IMG/VR virus record: IMGVR_UViG_3300021368_001152
Coordinates: 1 to 20,071 of that record
Length of the DNA: 20,071 bases
Strand: one strand, 5' to 3'
From: a virus
Below the pieces are notes generated by a model, which did not search any database, was not told the DNA's origin, and saw nothing but the letters and a program-made list of their open reading frames with translations. The translations under genes were made by a program, and so were the position numbers. Below are positions 15,164 to 20,071 of this stretch, piece by piece. Position 1 is the first letter of the stretch, and each line of letters begins with the position of its first letter.

Positions 15164-16132
15164 ATGGCAGTCGCACCCGTCAATAAGTTTCTTACAGTTG
15201 CTGTCCCTGTTGCACCGGGAGAGCAAAAACTTTATGAGGTTCCTACTGGAACTGCATCTATCTTACTGTATGCACAGGTTGCAAATGTTGGGGTTGGAAC
15301 CTATCCAACTGCTACATTAATTCATAGAAGAACTTCAAGAAGCACAGGAAATAGTAGAGATATTAGAGTAATTAAAGATATTGAAATCCCACCAAGCGAT
15401 GCTGCTATTCTGATTGATGGTAGACTTGTATTAGAAAAGACAGCAACTACATTAGATGAATTATACATTAATGCCAATCAGACTGGTATTGGAACAGTCT
15501 ATGGTGTAACTTATGATGAACCTGCAGGTGTTGCTACAATAACGACAATGAACCCACACGGGTTTAGTGCTGGAGACCAAGTAACTCTAGCAGGTCTTGC
15601 TTTTACTTGCTCTGGAAGCACTGGTATTACAACAACTATATTCCCAGATCCACAGCAGTCTTACACTGTTGACAATATTACAGATACTGTTGGAACATCT
15701 AGAACCTTTACTGCATTTATTGGTGGATCTCTTGGATATGTTCACCACTTCAATTCTGCTATTCATTATTTTGTCCGTGCTAAGCAAGATGCTGTTACTG
15801 ATAATACAAGTGCAAAACATACTCCAACCTTAGCACAATATACTGGTGAGACTGGAGCACTGATTCTTACAATTCCTTCTCATGGTTTAACTGTTTCTAA
15901 TACAATTACTATTGCTGATGAAAGTTTGGTATTTACTTGTACTCAAGATAATAATGCTACGGAACATGCTTATCCAAGACCTACAGACCCAGCTTCTGGT
16001 CAAACACTTGCTATCTCAGCAGTTACTGTAGATACATTAACTGTTAATGTTGGAGTTTCAACTGCTGGTGGATTGGTTGCACCACTTCAGATGGAATTTT
16101 TAGCCAGCATTCTTGAAAATACGACGGCGTAA
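15164..16132 (+). CDS. virion or fibre-associated structural protein with two HGL/HGF modules
   Basis: This 322-residue protein has no characterised family that I can name. The N-terminal part (about 1-105) is beta-rich, with KFLTVAVPVAPGEQKLYEV, ILLYAQVANVGVGTYPTATL, RRTSRSTGN and IPPSDAAILIDGRLVLEKT, a pattern resembling small head-fibre or decorative virion proteins. The rest has two related modules, NPHGFSAGDQVTLAGLAFTC (nt about 15550-15610) and IPSHGLTVSNTITIADESLVF (about 15872-15935), each with the order His-Gly-aromatic or aliphatic, turn, ITIA or VTLA, FTC. Such modules occur in phage structural proteins of unknown role. Its place between two fibre genes suggests a fibre adaptor or collar. 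The nearest Shine-Dalgarno, GGGAGGA, is inside the previous gene; TAATAAGAT occurs both before this ATG and before the next gene. Confidence 0.7.
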   Translation: MAVAPVNKFLTVAVPVAPGEQKLYEVPTGTASILLYAQVANVGVGTYPTATLIHRRTSRSTGNSRDIRVIKDIEIPPSDAAILIDGRLVLEKTATTLDELYINANQTGIGTVYGVTYDEPAGVATITTMNPHGFSAGDQVTLAGLAFTCSGSTGITTTIFPDPQQSYTVDNITDTVGTSRTFTAFIGGSLGYVHHFNSAIHYFVRAKQDAVTDNTSAKHTPTLAQYTGETGALILTIPSHGLTVSNTITIADESLVFTCTQDNNATEHAYPRPTDPASGQTLAISAVTVDTLTVNVGVSTAGGLVAPLQMEFLASILENTTA

Positions 16133-16138
16133 TAAGAT

Positions 16139-19100
16139 ATGTCAGAAACAAGGAAACCGACGCAAAGATATCTCAGTGGTAGAGTAAAGATTGCTGGTAC
16201 TGAAGCATTAGCTACAGACAGACACCTTTATGTTGATCCTGGTCAAGTAGAACCCAACTTAGGTTATGTTGGGGAAAAGAATATACCAATCGCTGACAAA
16301 TATTATAATCTAGTAACCATCGAGAATGGCGGTACTTATGATAGGTATTGGCAAGAAACTTCTGGATTAATACCAGGCGGTATTACTATATTTGATGAAG
16401 GCACTCAGGTTGGTTCTGCAAATAGTGTTACTAAACTAAACTTCGTTGGTGCTGCAGTAACTGCTACTGTAAGTGGATCAATTTCTACAATTACAATTTC
16501 AAATAATGCTCAAGTTTCTGTAGGAACGGAACCCCCTGCAGGTGCAGAGCAAGGTGACTTATGGTGGGAAAGTGATGTTGGAGAATTGTTTGTTTATTAT
16601 GAGGATGCTGATAGTAATCAGTGGGTAGAAACCTCTGGTGGTAGTGAAACTGTAGTTATATCTGATGATCCACCCCCAAGTCCAAATGTTGGTGATTTAT
16701 GGTGGGAAAGCGATACTGAACAATTAAGAATTTACTATGATGATGGTGTTAATCCACCAGAGTGGGTTTTTGCTAATCAAGGTGTTACTCAATTTTGGAT
16801 TAAAAATGATACTGGAATTCACACTGTTGGAAATGTAGGTGTTGGAACTACAACCGCAAACGGTGCAGCACATCCTGATAATGAGTTTATTCTCAGTGCT
16901 GGTATTGTTACTGCCAATTACTATTATGGTGATGGTTCTAACTTAACTGGTATTAATTTTGGTGGTTCTGGGGGAAAATGGGTACAAAATGATGCTGGTA
17001 TTCATACCCTATCTGCTGTTGGTGTTGGAACTACCAATCCACTATCACCAGTTCATCCAGATAATAATACGATTTTCCATGCAGGTATTGTTACTGCTAA
17101 TCAGTATTATGGTGATGGATCTACATTAACTGGTGTTGGTGGATCAGTTGGTATTGGAACCACTGCACCAGTAGACCCAGATGCTGGTGATTTGTGGTGG
17201 AATAATTCGGATGGTAAGTTAGCAATTTATTATAATGACCATGATGGTTCTCCATCAGCACAGTGGGTTCAGGTGTCTGAAGGTCCTATGGGACGCCAAG
17301 GTTTCCAAGGTGTCCAGGGTGCTGCAGGTCCACAAGGATTCCAGGGTGATGTTGGTGCCGATGGTGACGATGGTGCTCAAGGTGTCCAAGGTGCTCCTGG
17401 TGTAGGAGCTCAGGGTGTCCAAGGTTCTCAAGGTTTCCAAGGTGTTCAGGGTGCTCAAGGCGTTCAAGGTGCTTCAGGTGCTGGCACTCAGGGTGCGCAG
17501 GGTATTCCTGGAACAAATGCTGGATTGGATATCTCAACTGGAGCACCATCCAGCCCACAAAATGGTGATCTTTGGTGGGATAATGATAATGCCGTCTTAT
17601 CAGTTTATTATGATGATGGAATTGGTACTCCATCAGCACAGTGGGTAGAGATTAGTGCTGGTCCTGAAGGTCATCAAGGCGTTCAGGGTGCTCAAGGTGA
17701 GCAAGGTGCTCCTTCAAATGTTGCTGGTCCTCAAGGTGAACAAGGTTTCCAAGGTCGCCAGGGTGCTCAAGGCAGACAAGGTGCTACAGGAAATCAAGGA
17801 TCACAAGGTCAACAAGGTGCTATAGGTGCTCAAGGGGCTCAGGGTGCTCAAGGTAGACAAGGTGCTCAAGGTAATGCTGGACCCGGTTCAACAGTTGCTG
17901 GACCTCAAGGTGAACAGGGTGCCCAAGGTCTCCAAGGTCTTCAAGGTGTCCAGGGTGCTCAAGGTGAGCAAGGTGCTCAAGGCGAACAGGGTTTACTTGG
18001 TATTACTGGACCTCAAGGTTTCCAAGGTGTCCAGGGTGCTACAGGTCCTCAAGGTGTACAGGGTGCTGCAGGTCCTCAAGGTCTTCAAGGTGTTCAGGGC
18101 AATCAAGGTGTCCAAGGTGCTCAAGGTGAGCAAGGTGCTCAAGGTAATACATCAGCTCAAGGTGATAAAGGTGGATTAAGATATACATTTGTTACTAATA
18201 CTGGAACCAATAACACAAGTGCTGGTCAAGTAAGATTTAACAATTCTACTTTTAATAATATTACCATTTTAGGTCTTCATAATACCGATGCTGATGGAAC
18301 TGACCAAGAGCCTTATATTAAAACTTGGGATGATGGTGGATCTTCAAATGATAAAGGTATCGTTATCATTAAGTCCAATACTAATGGTGATGCAACTTTT
18401 GCTACTTTTAGGATTACTGGTGTTGATAGTGGAAGTCCACTAGGAACTAGATCTAGATGGAGTGTAACACCTTTAAGTGGATCTATTCCCTCTAATGGTG
18501 AAGAGGTAGTCGTTGAGTTTATTCAAAAGGGTGATACTGGCGCTCAGGGTGCTCAAGGTGCTCAAGGTGTTCAAGGTGCTAATGGTCCTCAAGGTGTCCA
18601 AGGTGCTCAAGGTGTCCAGGGTTCTAGTGGTCAAGGTTCTCAAGGTTTCCAGGGAGTACAAGGTGCTCAAGGTTTCCAAGGTGTTCAAGGTGCTTCTGGT
18701 AGTGGGTCTCCTGGAGGCACTGGTCCTCAAGGTTTCCAAGGTGTTCAAGGTGCTACTGGTTCTGGTTCTACAGTTCCTGGTCCTCAAGGTGAACAAGGTT
18801 TCCAAGGTGTTCAAGGTGCTACTGGTTCTGGTTCTACAGTTCCTGGTCCTCAAGGTGAACAAGGTTTCCAAGGTGTTCAAGGTGCTTCTGGTAGTGGGTC
18901 TCCTGGAGGCACTGGTCCTCAAGGTGAACAAGGTTTCCAAGGTGAACAAGGTGCTGCTGGTGGATCTGGAGGCACTGGTCCTCAAGGTGTCCAAGGTGCT
19001 CAAGGTCGCCAGGGTGCTACTGGTTCTGGTTCTACAGTTCCTGGTCCTCAAGGTTCTCAGGGTGTCCAGGGTGCTCAAGGTGAGCAAGGTGCTCCTGGTA

Positions 19101-19555
19101 ATTCGGGTCCAGGAAATTCTATTACAGTATCAGCTACAACGGACGCATCTACTTTCCCAGTTCTTGTTACAAATAGTTCTGCAGGAACTTACACTCCATT
19201 GGTGGGATCTGAATTTACATTTGACGAATCAACTGGTAATTTCACCGCCACTGGTACAGTCACATCAGGATCTGATATTAGTTTAAAAACAAATATTACT
19301 AATATTGAAAACGCTCTAGATAAATTGTGTCAATTGCGTGGTATTGAATTTGATTATAAAGAAAGTGGTAGGCATAACATAGGTGTTATTGCGCAGGAAG
19401 TTGAAGAAGTTTTCCCAGATCTTGTTATTGGAAATGACCCAAAAACAGTTGCTTATGGTAATTTGACTGCAGTTCTTATTGAGGCAGTCAAAGAACTTAG
19501 AGAGGAAGTATCTTCATTAAAACAAGAGATAAATACGTTGAAAGGGAAAATATAA
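16139..19555 (+). CDS. collagen-like tail fibre with S74 intramolecular chaperone
   Basis: The 1138-residue fibre is modular. Four modules with the core DLWW then YYxD and QWV occur near nt 16556, 16694, 17189 and 17566. Two modules of the form NDxGIHT, VGVGTT, HPDN, AGIVTAN, YYGDGS, LTG occupy about 16792-16960 and 16978-17140. Collagen-like Gly-X-Gln triplets fill nt 17282-17520, 17660-18174 and 18530-19118. A globular insert (18175-18525; LRYTFVTNTG, VRFNN) separates the second and third. The end is a peptidase S74 domain: SDISLKTNI, GVIAQEVEEVFPDLV, VAYGNLTAVLIEAVKELREE. Ser1045 and Lys1050 have the spacing of the self-cleaving Ser/Lys pair of endosialidase-type chaperones, so the last about 94 residues should be cut off after trimerisation. 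A final coiled coil (EVSSLKQEINTLKGKI) fits trimer formation. Role: host receptor binding (inferred). Confidence 0.85.
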   Translation: MSETRKPTQRYLSGRVKIAGTEALATDRHLYVDPGQVEPNLGYVGEKNIPIADKYYNLVTIENGGTYDRYWQETSGLIPGGITIFDEGTQVGSANSVTKLNFVGAAVTATVSGSISTITISNNAQVSVGTEPPAGAEQGDLWWESDVGELFVYYEDADSNQWVETSGGSETVVISDDPPPSPNVGDLWWESDTEQLRIYYDDGVNPPEWVFANQGVTQFWIKNDTGIHTVGNVGVGTTTANGAAHPDNEFILSAGIVTANYYYGDGSNLTGINFGGSGGKWVQNDAGIHTLSAVGVGTTNPLSPVHPDNNTIFHAGIVTANQYYGDGSTLTGVGGSVGIGTTAPVDPDAGDLWWNNSDGKLAIYYNDHDGSPSAQWVQVSEGPMGRQGFQGVQGAAGPQGFQGDVGADGDDGAQGVQGAPGVGAQGVQGSQGFQGVQGAQGVQGASGAGTQGAQGIPGTNAGLDISTGAPSSPQNGDLWWDNDNAVLSVYYDDGIGTPSAQWVEISAGPEGHQGVQGAQGEQGAPSNVAGPQGEQGFQGRQGAQGRQGATGNQGSQGQQGAIGAQGAQGAQGRQGAQGNAGPGSTVAGPQGEQGAQGLQGLQGVQGAQGEQGAQGEQGLLGITGPQGFQGVQGATGPQGVQGAAGPQGLQGVQGNQGVQGAQGEQGAQGNTSAQGDKGGLRYTFVTNTGTNNTSAGQVRFNNSTFNNITILGLHNTDADGTDQEPYIKTWDDGGSSNDKGIVIIKSNTNGDATFATFRITGVDSGSPLGTRSRWSVTPLSGSIPSNGEEVVVEFIQKGDTGAQGAQGAQGVQGANGPQGVQGAQGVQGSSGQGSQGFQGVQGAQGFQGVQGASGSGSPGGTGPQGFQGVQGATGSGSTVPGPQGEQGFQGVQGATGSGSTVPGPQGEQGFQGVQGASGSGSPGGTGPQGEQGFQGEQGAAGGSGGTGPQGVQGAQGRQGATGSGSTVPGPQGSQGVQGAQGEQGAPGNSGPGNSITVSATTDASTFPVLVTNSSAGTYTPLVGSEFTFDESTGNFTATGTVTSGSDISLKTNITNIENALDKLCQLRGIEFDYKESGRHNIGVIAQEVEEVFPDLVIGNDPKTVAYGNLTAVLIEAVKELREEVSSLKQEINTLKGKI
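17282..17520 (+). repeat. collagen-like Gly-X-Gln region 1
   Basis: Codons read [18 protein letters not shown] and so on, with a few Asp and Pro variants (GADGDDG, GAPGVG). Gln fills most third positions of the triplet; Pro is rare. The DNA is a degenerate nine-base repeat based on GGTGCTCAA and GGTTTCCAA. Confidence 0.9.
17660..18174 (+). repeat. collagen-like Gly-X-Gln region 2
   Basis: The longest triplet run, with GAQ, GEQ, GVQ, GRQ and GLQ units and one break at GPGSTVAGP (about 17880-17910). It ends in GAQGNTSAQGDKGG before the globular insert. Confidence 0.9.
18530..19118 (+). repeat. collagen-like region 3 with 60/66-base tandem units
   Basis: Gly-X-Gln triplets interrupted by Ser/Thr/Gly linkers. 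Long units repeat in tandem: GGTTTCCAAGGTGTTCAAGG begins at 18671, 18731, 18797 and 18863, spacing 60, 66 and 66 bases (20 and 22 codons). The block beginning at 18671 recurs at 18863 (192 bases). The linkers GSGSTVPGP and GSGSPGGTGP break the triplet register, so each unit is a short collagen segment plus a hinge. Confidence 0.9.
19271..19552 (+). other. peptidase S74 self-cleaving chaperone domain
   Basis: The domain starts at Ser1045 (TCT at 19271) of the fibre and contains Lys1050, the pair that drives self-release in S74 domains. GVIAQEVE and AYGNLTAVLIEAVKEL are signature segments. Cleavage is expected just before Ser1045. Confidence 0.85.
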
Positions 19556-19565
19556 AATATAGATA

Positions 19566-20071
19566 ATGGCGGCGTTCAACTTTCCTTCTAATCCCAATCT
19601 AAATGACACTCACACCGAAAATGGTGTCACTTTTCGATGGAATGGTACAGTTTGGAGGAGAGTTGGTGATGTAGGAGCACAGGGTGCTCAAGGTTTGCAG
19701 GGCGAACAAGGTGCTACTGGAACTGGTAATCAAGGTGTCCAGGGTGCTCAAGGGGAACAAGGATCGCAAGGTGTCCAAGGTGCTCAAGGTCGCCAAGGTG
19801 CTCAGGGATTTCAAGGTGTTCAGGGTGCTGGTGGTGTAGGTACTCAGGGTTCTCAAGGTGCTCAGGGATTTCAAGGTGTTCAGGGTGCTGATGGAAACTT
19901 TGGTGGAGCAACATTTGATTATACTTTTGATAATGGAACTGCCAATGCTGATCCTGGTCAAGGTAGACTGAGATTTGATACTAATACAATATCTGCAGTC
20001 ACACATCTATACATTGATGATGAGGATGATAATGGAACAGATATTACTTCATTTTTAGCAACTATTGATGA
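19566..20071 (+). CDS. second collagen-like fibre protein (partial, continues past the window)
   Basis: An open frame from ATG 19566 runs to the window end with no stop (168 codons). It begins [20 protein letters not shown] with [15 protein letters not shown], a short N-terminal domain often preceding collagen-like regions in such phages. Gly-X-Gln triplets ([10 protein letters not shown]...) run from about 19675 to 19895. Then comes [21 protein letters not shown] with [23 protein letters not shown], which is clearly related to the globular insert of the previous fibre at 18175-18525 (LRYTFVTNTG, QVRFNNS, ILGLHNTDADGTDQEP). It is therefore a paralogous fibre or receptor-binding subunit, likely a partner of or alternative to its neighbour. 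No good Shine-Dalgarno is seen; the ATG lies 11 bases after the previous stop. Confidence 0.85.
   Translation, partial: MAAFNFPSNPNLNDTHTENGVTFRWNGTVWRRVGDVGAQGAQGLQGEQGATGTGNQGVQGAQGEQGSQGVQGAQGRQGAQGFQGVQGAGGVGTQGSQGAQGFQGVQGADGNFGGATFDYTFDNGTANADPGQGRLRFDTNTISAVTHLYIDDEDDNGTDITSFLATID
19794..19890 (+). repeat. 37-base direct repeat with 60-base period in second fibre
   Basis: Bases 19794-19830 are identical to 19854-19890 (CAAGGTGCTCAGGGATTTCA and onward), a period of 60 bases or 20 codons, the same period as one of the units in the upstream fibre. The segment between them codes for GGVGTQGSQ-type linker. Confidence 0.9.

Noticed and set aside
17282-19118. Direct repeats as a CRISPR array or tandem satellite
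   Set aside because: The repeats are translated in one open frame into Gly-X-Gln triplets, without unique spacers of constant length.
18513-19286. 257-codon plus-strand frame rich in KVLKVSKVF repeats, and similar frames at 17826-18179 and 18473-19087
   Set aside because: These are off-frame readings of the Gly-X-Gln collagen repeats; their repetition only mirrors the nine-base DNA period.
19551-19560. TATAAAATAT before the last fibre gene as a late promoter
   Set aside because: It matches TATAAATA at only six of eight aligned bases and is within the end of the previous gene; too weak to call.

Overview
The window reads as part of the genome of a T4-like myovirus, most plausibly a marine cyanophage of Synechococcus or Prochlorococcus. 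The evidence is the set of T4 homologues (gp32, gp53, gp48, gp4, gp54, gp26/gp51, gp27, gp5), a gp5 without lysozyme domain, AT-rich DNA, and large Gly-X-Gln collagen-like and beta-helical tail proteins of the kind seen in cyanomyoviruses. No photosynthesis or other host-derived metabolic gene lies in the window, so the host assignment is inference.

Layout. Positions 1-1023 hold gp32, the single-stranded DNA-binding protein, with a sigma70-like promoter, a good ribosome binding site and a strong hairpin terminator. Positions 1022-3400 run on the minus strand: gp4 (head completion), an unrecognised 138-residue protein, gp48-like tail tube cap and gp53 baseplate wedge, tightly packed and converging on gp32. 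A 38-base divergent gap (3401-3438) carries two face-to-face T4-type late promoter motifs. From 3439 to the right end everything is on the plus strand: gp54-like tube initiator, gp26 with a small gp51-like ORF, two tape-measure-like proteins (the second with an M23 endopeptidase domain), gp27 hub, gp5 OB-domain protein, a separate small beta-rich spike protein, a 1078-residue beta-helical fibre or structural protein, a 322-residue structural protein, a 1138-residue collagen-like fibre with an S74 self-cleaving chaperone, and the start of a second collagen-like fibre cut by the window end. There is no stretch over 300 bases without a gene, and I saw no tRNA, CRISPR array, insertion sequence or integrase.

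How the genes fit together. Plus-strand genes from 3439 follow the usual tail-module logic: tube initiator, tape-measure chaperone, tape measure, hub, spike, fibres. gp53 and gp48 on the other strand supply further baseplate and tube-cap parts, and gp4 finishes the head before tail joining.

The most striking signal is at 4817-4860. A canonical U UUU UUC slippery heptamer, in the correct frame near the end of gp26, is followed four bases later by a 12-base-pair hairpin that buries the start codon of the small downstream ORF. This strongly suggests that the ORF is expressed as a -1 frameshift fusion with gp26, as in tail-assembly chaperones of other phages. Other points are the loss of the gp32 zinc cysteines, the apparent move of the tail cell-wall hydrolase from gp5 to the tape-measure region, a spike split from its OB domain, a nonapeptide AGFAT repeat with a 39-base duplication, and repeat-rich fibre genes that share a domain with each other.
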